A stretch of 64,000 bases of DNA from an uncultured Pelagibacteraceae bacterium (GTDB lineage Bacteria > Pseudomonadota > Alphaproteobacteria > Pelagibacterales > Pelagibacteraceae): contig CACAZL010000001.1 of NCBI GenBank assembly GCA_902536925.1, forward strand, positions 85,845 to 149,844. Direction: 5' to 3'. Positions 9,853-17,678 of this stretch are shown here, one piece after another; within the stretch, counting starts at the first letter, position 1; every line of letters begins with the position of its first letter. The translations under genes and the position numbers were made by a program. Below the pieces are notes generated by a model, which was not told the origin of the DNA, searched no databases, and was given only the letters and a program-made list of their open reading frames with translations.

Positions 9853-11298
9853 TTAATTCTTTTGTCTTCTCAAAAATGCTGGAATTTCTAAATCTTCTTC
9901 TTCCTCAGATTTTATCTCTTCTGGTGAAGTTGATAACTCCTCGTTAGCATCCGAATTAAACAGCTCTGGGGTATCATCATCACTCAACTCAAAATTCTCC
10001 AAACCATTATTTTCAGATACTTGCTCGTCTACATTGCTTTCAAATTCAGAGTTTACTGAGCTGTCTACGGGTGCTCGAGTTTGCTCTAAATCCTCAGCGT
10101 TTATAGTGCTTGATGACTCGTTTGCATAACTAGTATCTATACTTTTAGAACTCAATTCTTCATTTTTCTCTTCTTCCTCTATTTTAAGAGCGTTAGCTCC
10201 ATTAGTAATAATTGAATTATTATTTGTAAATTGGAAAGATTGAGTTGATACAGAATTTGAAAACTCAGAATAACCTGGATTTCTATTTTGAATTCTATGT
10301 ACCATGTTTATTACTGATTTAGGCTCGGGTTGTTGTCCATCTAATGCAGTAGCAACAATAGAAACTCTCATTAATCCATCTAAACTATCATCCGTTATTG
10401 CTCCTATAATTAATTCTGCCTCTGGATCGACTTCGGCTCTTACTTTATTCACAGCTTCATCCACTTCAAATAATTTTAAATCTTTACCTCCAGTGATATT
10501 AACTAAAAGTCCTTTTGCCCCTTTTAAAGAATAATCGTCAATCAATGGATTATTAATTGCTGACTCAGCAGCTTTGACAGCTCTTCCTTCTCCTTCAGCT
10601 TGACCTGTACCCATCATGGCTTTGCCCATTGAACTCATAACAGTTTCAACATCAGCAAAATCAAGATTTATAAGCCCTGGTCTAACCATTAAATCAGTTA
10701 TACTTTGAACACCATGAAGCAAAACATCATTTGATAAAGCAAAAGATTCTTCAAAAGTTGTTTGTTCACTTGCAATCTTGAATAAATTTTGGTTTGGAAC
10801 AACTATAATAGTATCAACATGTTTTCGAAGTTCTTCTAAGCCTTGTTGAGCTTTTCTCATTCTTGATGGACCTTCATATAAAAATGGAAGTGTTATAACC
10901 CCGACTGTTAAGATATTAAGTTCTTTTGCAGCTCTAGCAATTACATGAGCAGATCCAGTTCCAGTCCCACCTCCCATGCCTGCGGTTATAAAAACCATAT
11001 TTGCACCTTGCAATATATTTACAATTTCATTTAAAGATTCATCTGCAGCAGCTTGACCTATATCTAGTTTTGCACCTGCTCCTAGTCCTTTAGTTAAATT
11101 TAATCCCATTTGTATTTTTGTTTGTGCCTTACTTAATCTTAAATCTTGAGCATCTGTATTAACTGCAATAAACTCAACACCCTGAAGACCAGCCTCAATC
11201 ATTCCATTGATTGCATTTCCACCCGCTCCTCCTACTCCTAATACTAGAATTCTAGGTTTTAGTTCTTTTATATCTGGTGTTTTAAAGTTTATTGTCAT
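9853..11298 (-). CDS. ftsZ: Cell division GTPase FtsZ
   Basis: FtsZ is the tubulin-like GTPase that forms the division ring. The 481-residue protein has the G-box GGGTGTG at residues 109-115, the T7 catalytic loop NLDFAD at 211-216, an acidic, low-complexity linker from about residue 345, and an intact C-terminal peptide (IPAFLRRQ near 472-479) that docks FtsA and other partners. The start is preceded by a strong purine-rich Shine-Dalgarno sequence (AAGGGGAG), rare in this AT-rich sequence and consistent with high expression. Its position directly after mraZ, rather than after ftsA at the far end of the dcw cluster, is unusual. Whether a second ftsZ follows ftsA outside the window cannot be seen. 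Confidence 0.95.
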   Translation of the reverse strand: MTINFKTPDIKELKPRILVLGVGGAGGNAINGMIEAGLQGVEFIAVNTDAQDLRLSKAQTKIQMGLNLTKGLGAGAKLDIGQAAADESLNEIVNILQGANMVFITAGMGGGTGTGSAHVIARAAKELNILTVGVITLPFLYEGPSRMRKAQQGLEELRKHVDTIIVVPNQNLFKIASEQTTFEESFALSNDVLLHGVQSITDLMVRPGLINLDFADVETVMSSMGKAMMGTGQAEGEGRAVKAAESAINNPLIDDYSLKGAKGLLVNITGGKDLKLFEVDEAVNKVRAEVDPEAELIIGAITDDSLDGLMRVSIVATALDGQQPEPKSVINMVHRIQNRNPGYSEFSNSVSTQSFQFTNNNSIITNGANALKIEEEEKNEELSSKSIDTSYANESSSTINAEDLEQTRAPVDSSVNSEFESNVDEQVSENNGLENFELSDDDTPELFNSDANEELSTSPEEIKSEEEEDLEIPAFLRRQKN

Positions 11299-11310
11299 AT
11301 TTCTCCCCTT

Positions 11311-11766
11311 TTAGTTATTAAATTGCTTTTCCCATTTAAGACTTGCTCGATTAATATTAGATTTTTTTCTAGCATTTGCCCTAAATTTTTCAAAATATGT
11401 TGGTTCCCAAATTTGAAATGTTTTGCCTTGACCAACAAATAACATGCTGTTTTTAATTCTTGCATGTTTTAGTAATTTTGTCGTTATTTGAACTCTGCCC
11501 TCACTATCAAATTGTAAATTTGTACTTTCTGATAATATAGATGTTGCAAAATAATCTTTCTTTTCTTCAAATGGATTTAATGAGTCTATTGCGTTAGATA
11601 TTTTTTCAATTCGATCTTGTGGCCATGCCTCAATACATAAATTGTTAAATGATGGATAACAAATTATTCCATTGTAGCCTATGTTTGATAAATATGATCT
11701 ATATGATGCAGGCACTGAAACCCTTCCCTTTTTGTCCAATTTGTTTTCGTAGGTTGATAAAAACAT
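11311..11766 (-). CDS. mraZ: Transcriptional regulator MraZ
   Basis: MraZ is a DNA-binding protein with two AbrB-like beta-barrel repeats that controls the dcw promoter. The 151-residue product starts FLSTYENKLDKKGRVSVP, the classic first repeat. The second repeat is around STNLQFDSEGRVQITTKLLKHA (about residues 83-103). Length is normal for the family. It is the first gene of the cluster, 12 bases before ftsZ, and its own upstream region carries three TGGG boxes at 10-bp spacing that it probably binds. Identification is firm; regulation is inferred. Confidence 0.93.
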   Translation of the reverse strand: MFLSTYENKLDKKGRVSVPASYRSYLSNIGYNGIICYPSFNNLCIEAWPQDRIEKISNAIDSLNPFEEKKDYFATSILSESTNLQFDSEGRVQITTKLLKHARIKNSMLFVGQGKTFQIWEPTYFEKFRANARKKSNINRASLKWEKQFNN

Positions 11767-11786
11767 AAACCATATTATCCTAAATT

Positions 11787-11829
11787 TGGGTTTTTATGGG
11801 ATATTATGGGTTTTATTTGTTGGCGTCAA
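11787..11829 (-). promoter_or_regulatory. Candidate mraZ (dcw) promoter with three MraZ boxes
   Basis: On the minus strand a -35-like TTGACG (11829 to 11824) is followed after 17 bases by a -10-like TAATAT (11806 to 11801). Three TGGG boxes on the plus strand lie at 11787-11790, 11797-11800 and 11807-11810, spaced exactly 10 bp and flanking the -10. MraZ of Escherichia coli is known to bind TGGGN repeats separated by 5 bp, which gives the same 10-bp period. Binding here would cover the -10 and start site, consistent with autorepression. The boxes read on the strand opposite to transcription, and I cannot confirm whether that is usual. Confidence 0.65.
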
Positions 11830-11891
11830 TAGCTAATATTATGGAACTCTAATATAAAAAATTAATAATTATTTGGATTTATTTTAATAAA

Positions 11892-12250
11892 CTGCCAGAT
11901 AAACTATAAGCCGGGTTCTGTCATTTAAACTTATCATTTATCTAGGCCTCAAATCACTTTGAAGCTCAAGCAACTAACCCTGATGACTAGCCAAAGACTG
12001 CTTTTAGTTATTTCTAACAATGTCATCTCTACTCAGTTTTGCTCCCAGTGGGGTTTTCCATGCACTAGCTGTTACCAACTTAGCCGGTGTGCTCTTACCA
12101 CACCTTTTCACCCTTGCCTTGATAAGGCGGTTTGTTTTCTGTGGCACTATCCCTAGGGTTTCCCCTGCCAGCTGTTAACTGGCACTGCGTCTTTGTAGAG
12201 CCCGGACTTTCCTCTTTAACTAATTAAAGCGATAAGTCATTTATCTGGCA
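11892..12250 (-). ncRNA. rnpB: RNase P RNA (class A)
   Basis: This is the catalytic RNA of RNase P, which makes tRNA 5' ends. On the minus strand the conserved 5' block GAGGAAAGTCCGGGCTC lies at 12214 to 12198. The conserved 3' block AGAACCCGGCTTATA lies at 11919 to 11905. The ends are defined by a perfect 11-bp P1 helix between 12240-12250 and 11893-11903. Length of about 359 nt fits bacterial class A RNA. A short open frame on the plus strand inside it is not a gene. It lies between mraZ and an amidase gene. Confidence 0.95.
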
Positions 12251-12256
12251 AATAAT

Positions 12257-12284
12257 TAAATATTCTTTTTTACTTAAACTTCAA
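12257..12284 (-). promoter_or_regulatory. Candidate rnpB promoter
   Basis: On the minus strand TTGAAG (12284 to 12279), a 16-base spacer and TATTTA (12262 to 12257) would start transcription about six bases further on, at the 5' end of the P1 helix of RNase P RNA (12250). The agreement between the predicted start and the RNA end is the main support; the -10 is not perfect. Confidence 0.4.
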
Positions 12285-12299
12285 CTTTTTTTTATTCAA

Positions 12300-12998
12300 T
12301 TAAATCAAGGATTTTAAAATAGCATAAGACTCTTTATCAACTATACTGCTAATTATTTGTGGTCTAAATCTTCTTTGAAAATTTTTATAAATTTTAATCT
12401 TTTCAAAAAATTTATTTGTTGGTTTGTAACCAAACTTAAATAACAATTTATAAAAATATTTACTATCACTTAATTTAATCTTTCTTAATTTCTTACAATG
12501 TCTCTCGCTTAAATTATGCCACAAACATATTTTATTTTTGTACAATAATTTCCAAGGAAATTTTTCTCCTGGGTCTTTTTTTCTTAAAGGTGCAATATCT
12601 GAATGACCTAAAATATTTTCTTTTTTTATTTTATATTTTTTTTTAAGTTTTTTTGACAAACTGATTATTGATTTAATTTGCTTAGAGCTAAAATTACAAT
12701 ATCCATGTGCATGTCCTGGATTAGATATTTCTATACCTATTGAATTTGAATTTAAAAATTTATCATTTTTCCATGACGAAGCTCCGGCGTGCCAAGCAAT
12801 ATATAAATCTGGAACAATTTGAATTATTTTTCCGTTTTTTTTAATAAAATAATGACAGCTAACTTTAGAATGTTCGCTTGTAAGTTTTTTTATTGCTCCA
12901 TTTTCAGATTTCATTCCTGTGTAATGGAAAATTAGATACTTTATTTTTAAAGAGCTTCTTTTCCTTAAATAAAAATTTGGAGAGTAATTTATTGACAT
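12300..12998 (-). CDS. N-acetylmuramoyl-L-alanine amidase, AmiD/AmpD type
   Basis: A zinc amidase of the Amidase_2 family that cuts the bond between MurNAc and L-alanine in peptidoglycan or anhydro-muropeptides. Motifs are YLIFHYTGM with the first zinc histidine, VSCHYFIKKNGKI, YIAWHAGASSW, SIGIEISNPG and GHSDIAPLRKKDPGEKFPW with the later zinc histidine and conserved lysine region. A C-terminal peptidoglycan-binding-like helical segment (about the last 70 residues) is present. I prefer the ATG at 12996-12998, giving MSINYSPNF, because family members begin this way; another in-frame ATG at 13019 adds seven residues. No signal peptide is seen, which favours a cytoplasmic recycling role, but this is not certain. 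Confidence 0.85.
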   Translation of the reverse strand: MSINYSPNFYLRKRSSLKIKYLIFHYTGMKSENGAIKKLTSEHSKVSCHYFIKKNGKIIQIVPDLYIAWHAGASSWKNDKFLNSNSIGIEISNPGHAHGYCNFSSKQIKSIISLSKKLKKKYKIKKENILGHSDIAPLRKKDPGEKFPWKLLYKNKICLWHNLSERHCKKLRKIKLSDSKYFYKLLFKFGYKPTNKFFEKIKIYKNFQRRFRPQIISSIVDKESYAILKSLI

Positions 12999-13071
12999 TT
13001 TTTCAACATTTTTTTGCATAAATTAAAACAATTTATCTTTATATTAATATTTATTATAATATAAATACTTT

Positions 13072-13869
13072 ATGAATAAGCTTCTTTCAGTTTTAATAAT
13101 TCTCATTATTTCATCTTTAAGTAACTCCGCTTTTGCGGGAGATGATGGAAAAATTGAGTTAAATGAGAAAAACAATGGATACGTAGAGGTTAAGGATTGT
13201 TTTGAAAAAGTTAATAGAGGGATTTTTACATTCAACCAAGTATTAGATAAAATAATTTTAAAGCCGCTAGCAAAAGGATATAGAATGTTCCCTAAACCAA
13301 TCAGATCGGGTACGAGTAATGCTCTAAGTAACATTAGCAATGTTGTAACAATTCCAAACAATATTCTTCAAGCTCAGTTTAAAGATGCAGGAATAAACTC
13401 TGCCAGATTAATCATTAATTCAACACTTGGAATCGCAGGAATATTTGATGTGGCTTCTTATTATGGTTTAAAAAAACGTGATAAAGAAGATTATGGACAA
13501 ACACTTGGTGTATGGGGTGCCGGACCAGGATGTTATTTTGTTTTACCAATTTTAGGTCCTACTACTGTTAGAGATTCAATTGGATCAGTAGCTAATATTA
13601 TTGGTGGTGATGCATGGTATAATGTAACTGTGGTTAATGATACTAAATATTTTTCTGAGGCAGATTTTTATGCATCAAAATTATTAGATGGAATTGACTT
13701 CAGGGCAAAAAATTTAGAGTCATTTGATAGTTTAGAAAAAAATTCAGTCGACCTTTATGCATCTGTTAGAAGTCTTTATTTACAAGATAGATATAGAAAA
13801 ATTAGAAATATCGATAAAACTACTGAAACACTTAGCGACGACGAGTGGGAAGAATTAGATAGTCAATAA
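13072..13869 (+). CDS. mlaA: MlaA (VacJ)-family outer membrane lipid transport protein
   Basis: MlaA removes mislocalised phospholipids from the outer leaflet of the outer membrane and hands them to the Mla pathway. The 265-residue product has the family start of the mature domain, DCFEKVNRGIFTFN, then KPLAKGYR, and the later glycine-rich GVWGAGPGCYFVLPILGP segment. The signal peptide ends in SNSAFAG with no lipobox cysteine, so it looks like a signal-peptidase-I substrate rather than the usual lipoprotein. mlaC follows after 11 bases. A TATAAT at 13055-13060 is a possible -10. The mlaF, mlaE and mlaD genes are not in the window. Confidence 0.9.
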   Translation: MNKLLSVLIILIISSLSNSAFAGDDGKIELNEKNNGYVEVKDCFEKVNRGIFTFNQVLDKIILKPLAKGYRMFPKPIRSGTSNALSNISNVVTIPNNILQAQFKDAGINSARLIINSTLGIAGIFDVASYYGLKKRDKEDYGQTLGVWGAGPGCYFVLPILGPTTVRDSIGSVANIIGGDAWYNVTVVNDTKYFSEADFYASKLLDGIDFRAKNLESFDSLEKNSVDLYASVRSLYLQDRYRKIRNIDKTTETLSDDEWEELDSQ

Positions 13870-13880
13870 TTATTTTTCAA

Positions 13881-14471
13881 ATGAAATTAATAAGATATTT
13901 AATTATATTTTTATTTTTAACGAATTCATTAAATATATCATTTGCAAAAGATCCTAGCGCTTTGATAAATGAAATAGTTGATGAAGCAGCTTTAGTATTA
14001 TCTAGTGAAGATCCAGTTGAGTCAAAGATAATTAAATTAAATGCTATTGCGGAAAGAAGTGTAGATATAAATGGAATAGGCATGTATACTCTGGGAAAAT
14101 ATAGAAAATCCATAGATACAGAACAAAAATCTAAATATCAAAAATTATTTAGAAGTTATTTTTTAAAGAGTTTTTCAAGTAGACTAGTTGATTATACAAA
14201 TCCAAGAATAAATGTAGTTTCACAAAAAAAAATTAACGATAAGTATACTATTGTTAATAGCGTATTAGAGGCAACATCAAAAAGACCTCAAGTAAAAATA
14301 GACTGGAGAATTTATACAAAAAATCCTGATAGACCTTTAATAAGAGACTTAATAGTAGAAGGATTAAGTTTAGCAAGAACCCAGAAAGAAGAGTTTAATT
14401 CAATAATTCAAAATAATGATGGTGATATAAATGCGTTATTTAAAACCCTAGAAGAATTTTTAATTAAATAA
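13881..14471 (+). CDS. mlaC: Periplasmic phospholipid-binding protein MlaC
   Basis: MlaC (toluene tolerance Ttg2 family) shuttles phospholipids between MlaA at the outer membrane and the MlaFEDB transporter in the inner membrane. The 196-residue product has a cleavable signal peptide ending near SFAKDP. The fold's conserved segments are visible: GMYTLGKYR, KYQKLFRSYFLKSF, and the C-terminal WRIYTKNPDRPLIRDLIVEG and SLARTQKEEFNSII. Length is normal. Pairing with mlaA as a two-gene unit fits the function. It ends one base from the convergent CIA30 gene. Confidence 0.88.
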   Translation: MKLIRYLIIFLFLTNSLNISFAKDPSALINEIVDEAALVLSSEDPVESKIIKLNAIAERSVDINGIGMYTLGKYRKSIDTEQKSKYQKLFRSYFLKSFSSRLVDYTNPRINVVSQKKINDKYTIVNSVLEATSKRPQVKIDWRIYTKNPDRPLIRDLIVEGLSLARTQKEEFNSIIQNNDGDINALFKTLEEFLIK

Positions 14472-14472
14472 T

Positions 14473-15054
14473 TTAGTAAAATCCAATTTCCCCCAGACAA
14501 ATATCAGACTTAAAATCATCAAAACCAGCAACTAGACCAATGGATATTATATTTTGTCCCAATATACTTTTAGGTTGATAAAAATTTGATTTTTTAAATT
14601 CTTTTAAGGGCGCTCTGATTTTAATCCATTTTTTAGTTGAGGCAAAAGTGTAACTATAGTATTGCCATGGGGCCAGGGTTAAACCCGTCCTTAAATGAAG
14701 ATTATAATTTTTTTCATTACCATAAACCTTCACATATACGCCGCTATAATTTTTACTATTTATTTTAGGACTTAATTTTGCTCTGATTTGTATAAATCCA
14801 CCATTATTTTTTGTAGATACGTCCCCTGTCATCCTATAACACTTCCTCCCGTCAATCTCCTCAACCTTAAATTTTCCTGTTGATACACCTCCCATTACTT
14901 GATCAGTTATAAAATTCCATTGCTGAAATTGATTTGTTAATTTTGGGTTTTTTAATTGATCTAGAATCATTTCTTTAGAGTAAGCATTAGTATGGCATAA
15001 AAAAAAAATGAAAAATATTATTCTTTTCAAAACGGAACTACTTTTTTTTTGCAA
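14473..15054 (-). CDS. Exported CIA30-domain (NDUFAF1-like) protein
   Basis: The 193-residue product has an N-terminal signal-like hydrophobic segment (about residues 9-25). The rest matches the CIA30 domain, named after a mitochondrial complex I assembly factor: WNFITDQVMGGVSTGKF, then the segment TKNNGGFIQIRAKL and a carbohydrate-binding-like beta-sandwich pattern. Bacterial members are of unknown function and need not be linked to complex I. It overlaps the preceding small membrane protein gene by 17 bases, so the two probably form a pair. The family call is good; the role is unknown. Confidence 0.75.
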   Translation of the reverse strand: MQKKSSSVLKRIIFFIFFLCHTNAYSKEMILDQLKNPKLTNQFQQWNFITDQVMGGVSTGKFKVEEIDGRKCYRMTGDVSTKNNGGFIQIRAKLSPKINSKNYSGVYVKVYGNEKNYNLHLRTGLTLAPWQYYSYTFASTKKWIKIRAPLKEFKKSNFYQPKSILGQNIISIGLVAGFDDFKSDICLGEIGFY

Positions 15055-15493
15055 GTTGTTGGAGAAGATAAATTTCTTTTTCAGTAAGAGTATTTTTTTC
15101 TTCTTTTATTTGGTCCTCTAAACTGAATAGGGTAATTAATGTAAAAAGCGAAACGAAACCAGTTAAAAAAACGAAATAAATTGAGCTTAAATTAATAATT
15201 ACTAATATTATAAATACACTTGTCCATCCAATAAAAACTCCCTTTAAAATCGTACGATGGCTTTTTAAATCGGGTATTTTTATAAACTGAATAAACAAAA
15301 GAATTAAAAGAAACATTATTCCTGATATAGATGCTCTCAAGAGAACTAAAGTATCTAAGCCTCCTCCATACAATTCTCGATGAATTAAATATGCAACAAC
15401 TCCTTTATAAGCAAAATAAAAAAGGAAAACAAAAGAGACTAATATTGAAACAATGTAAGATACTTTCGGTTTAATTTTAATTTTAAACTTCAT
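15038..15493 (-). CDS. Small integral membrane protein, unknown function
   Basis: I do not recognise a family. The 151-residue product has four apparent membrane segments at about residues 13-31, 50-68, 82-100 and 103-124, and a charged C-terminal tail (LEDQIKEEKNTLTEKE) likely in the cytoplasm. It starts at an ATG downstream of a TATATA-rich stretch (15494-15505) that may hold its promoter. It overlaps the CIA30-domain gene by 17 bases, so the two are probably co-translated. A tRNA gene on the same strand ends 77 bases upstream. Confidence 0.6.
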   Translation of the reverse strand: MKFKIKIKPKVSYIVSILVSFVFLFYFAYKGVVAYLIHRELYGGGLDTLVLLRASISGIMFLLILLFIQFIKIPDLKSHRTILKGVFIGWTSVFIILVIINLSSIYFVFLTGFVSLFTLITLFSLEDQIKEEKNTLTEKEIYLLQQLAKKK

Positions 15494-15570
15494 TATATAT
15501 ATATAAAGATACTACAGTTTTACTTAAATTTTGAAAAATTATAATTTAATAACATTGATTTTACTAGATT

Positions 15571-15647
15571 TGGTGGGCCCGCCAGGACTCGAACCTGGGA
15601 CCAATACATTATGAGTGTACTGCTCTAACCAACTGAGCTACAGGCCC
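15571..15647 (-). tRNA. tRNA with CAT anticodon (elongator Met or lysidine-modified Ile2)
   Basis: The minus strand folds into a full cloverleaf: acceptor GGGCCTG/CGGGCCC (one G-U pair), D stem GCTC/GAGC, anticodon stem GTACA/TGTAT with loop CTCATAA, T stem CCAGG/CCTGG, discriminator A and encoded CCA. The 1-72 pair is intact, so it is not initiator tRNA. CAT occurs in elongator tRNA-Met and in tRNA-Ile2 modified by TilS. The GGGCC acceptor resembles tRNA-Ile, so Ile2 is quite possible, but sequence alone does not settle it. Confidence 0.93.
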
Positions 15648-15707
15648 AAAAATGAACACTTAATTATAACATTTTTTTCAAGTTATCAATTAAAAATAAC
15701 ATAATAA

Positions 15708-15782
15708 TGGTGGGCCGTGTTGGTTACGCTCCAACTACCCCTGCAATGTCAATGCAGTACTCTACTATTGAGCTAACGGCCC
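15708..15782 (-). tRNA. tRNA-Val (GAC)
   Basis: Full cloverleaf on the minus strand: acceptor GGGCCGT/ACGGCCC, D arm GCTC/GAGT, anticodon stem CTGCA/TGCAG with loop TTGACAT (anticodon GAC), T arm with GGAGCGTAACC, discriminator A and encoded CCA. The T arm is less canonical than the rest. Its 5' end lies only four bases after the rpoD stop codon, on the same strand, with no room for its own promoter in between; it is probably cut out of the rpoD transcript. Confidence 0.93.
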
Positions 15783-15786
15783 AGTC

Positions 15787-17613
15787 CTAACTTTCCAAGA
15801 AACTTTTAAGTTGTTTTGACCTGCTAGGGTGTTTTAATTTTCTTAAAGCTTTTGCCTCTATTTGTCTTATTCGTTCTCTTGTAACTGAAAATTGTAATCC
15901 AACTTCTTCCAATGTATGATCAGTGTTCATTCCAACTCCAAATCTCATCCTAAGAACTCTTTCTTCTCTTGGTGTTAAAGTTGATAAAATTTTTGTTGTT
16001 GCTTCACTAAGGTTTGATTTTATTGCTTGTTCTAATGGGGCTAAAGCTTTTGTGTCTTCTATAAAGTCTCCAAGGCTACTATCCTCTTCATCTCCAACTG
16101 GTTTTTCTAAAGAGACGGGCTCTTTTGAAATTTTTAATACTTTTCTAACTTTTTCTAGAGGCATTCTTAACTTTTTTGCAAGCTCCTCTGGAGTTGCTTC
16201 TCTACCAAATTCACTTAATATTAATCTTTGAGTTCTAACAATTTTATTAATGGTTTCTATCATGTGCACAGGGATTCTTATAGTTCTTGCCTGATCTGCA
16301 ATAGATCTTGTAATTGCTTGCCTGATCCACCAAGTGGCATAAGTTGAAAACTTATAACCTCTTCGATATTCAAATTTATCTACTGCCTTCATAAGTCCAA
16401 TATTTCCTTCTTGAATAAGATCTAAAAATTGCAAACCTCGATTTGTATATTTTTTTGCTATTGATATTACTAACCTTAAATTTGCTTCGACCATTTCTTT
16501 TTTTGCAATTCTTGATTCCTTTTCTCCCTTTTGAATTCGACTTACTAGTTTTTTATATTCAGTTACAGATATTCCTAATTTACTACTTATTTCAACTAGT
16601 CTATCTCTGATATTCTTAAATTCTGTTTTATTTTTATTAAAAAATTTTCTCCAAATTTCATTGGTACCTAAAAATTCTTTAAGATTCGGATTTATTTCAT
16701 TACCAATATAAAATTTTATAAACTCGTCTCTAGAAATATTTGACTCAATTGCCAGCCTTAACAAATTTCCTTCTAATGAAATAATTTTTTTATTTTCAAT
16801 ATAATGTTTTTGAACTAGTTCTTCTAAAACAGACGGTGAAAGTTGTAGGGATTTAATATTTTCTAATATATCATCAACAATCTTCTTGTAATTTTTCTCT
16901 TTAGAATTTGAAAACTTTTGAGAGTTTAAAACACAAGCCAATTTCTCTTTTTGGTATTTAATTAATTTGTTATATTCCTTTGTAAGATTGTGAACAGTTT
17001 GTAATACTTTTGGCTTTATTTCTGTTTCCATTGCGGCCAATGTTGGATTAAATTCATCATCATCACTGCTATTACTTTCATCAGAAGATTGATCATCATC
17101 TTGTTTTTTATTCTTAGATCCGTTGTTAGCGTCATCGTCATCCATATAATTAGTGTCAATATCAATGATTTCTCTGACTAAGATTTCATCACTTTGTAAT
17201 TTCTTATCCCATTCAAAAAATTGTTGTGCAGTAATAGGACTTTGTGATAATGCATTTAACATTACATCTTTCCCTGCTTCAATCCTCTTAGCTATTGCTA
17301 TTTCACCTTCTCTTGATAAAAGTTCAACACCACCCATTTCTCTTAAATACATTCTTATTGGGTCATCGCTTTTTTCTAAACTTTTACCTTCTTCTTTTGA
17401 AGAAGCATCTTTTTTTCTCAAAATTTTATAATCTGATTTTTTTTCAACAAGAACAATATTTTCGTCAAGTATATGAATAAAAGCTTGTGAGAGATTTTCA
17501 CTAGACAAGTTTCGTTTGCCTAAGGATTTATTAAGTTCCTCATGAGTGATAAATCCCCTATGGATTCCTCGACCCATTAATCTTGCAAATGATTTTGTAA
17601 TTATTCGTTCCAC
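15787..17613 (-). CDS. rpoD: RNA polymerase housekeeping sigma factor RpoD
   Basis: The primary sigma factor (608 residues). Region 1.1 is N-terminal. Region 1.2 begins at [11 protein letters not shown], followed by a long acidic, non-conserved insert (about residues 150-190). Region 2 contains [20 protein letters not shown] and [12 protein letters not shown], region 3 follows [11 protein letters not shown], and region 4.2 has the helix-turn-helix around [20 protein letters not shown]. All core regions are intact and length is usual for alphaproteobacterial RpoD. It lies 65 bases downstream of dnaG, part of a macromolecular synthesis operon, and is followed almost immediately by tRNA-Val. Confidence 0.96.
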   Translation of the reverse strand: MERIITKSFARLMGRGIHRGFITHEELNKSLGKRNLSSENLSQAFIHILDENIVLVEKKSDYKILRKKDASSKEEGKSLEKSDDPIRMYLREMGGVELLSREGEIAIAKRIEAGKDVMLNALSQSPITAQQFFEWDKKLQSDEILVREIIDIDTNYMDDDDANNGSKNKKQDDDQSSDESNSSDDDEFNPTLAAMETEIKPKVLQTVHNLTKEYNKLIKYQKEKLACVLNSQKFSNSKEKNYKKIVDDILENIKSLQLSPSVLEELVQKHYIENKKIISLEGNLLRLAIESNISRDEFIKFYIGNEINPNLKEFLGTNEIWRKFFNKNKTEFKNIRDRLVEISSKLGISVTEYKKLVSRIQKGEKESRIAKKEMVEANLRLVISIAKKYTNRGLQFLDLIQEGNIGLMKAVDKFEYRRGYKFSTYATWWIRQAITRSIADQARTIRIPVHMIETINKIVRTQRLILSEFGREATPEELAKKLRMPLEKVRKVLKISKEPVSLEKPVGDEEDSSLGDFIEDTKALAPLEQAIKSNLSEATTKILSTLTPREERVLRMRFGVGMNTDHTLEEVGLQFSVTRERIRQIEAKALRKLKHPSRSKQLKSFLES

Positions 17614-17678
17614 AATTAAAAGTTTGAAGAACTTATATAATGTCTATTATAAAAAAATCTACGTGATTTTTTTTATTT

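Noticed and set aside
11959-12156. Open frame of 65 codons on the plus strand
   Set aside because: It lies entirely inside the RNase P RNA gene on the opposite strand and has no protein features.
13044-13361. Minus-strand frame of 105 codons opposite mlaA
   Set aside because: It is opposite the conserved mlaA start and would compete with its promoter; no recognisable features.
17153-17480. Overlapping plus-strand frames inside rpoD
   Set aside because: They are opposite the highly conserved rpoD coding sequence and show no family features.
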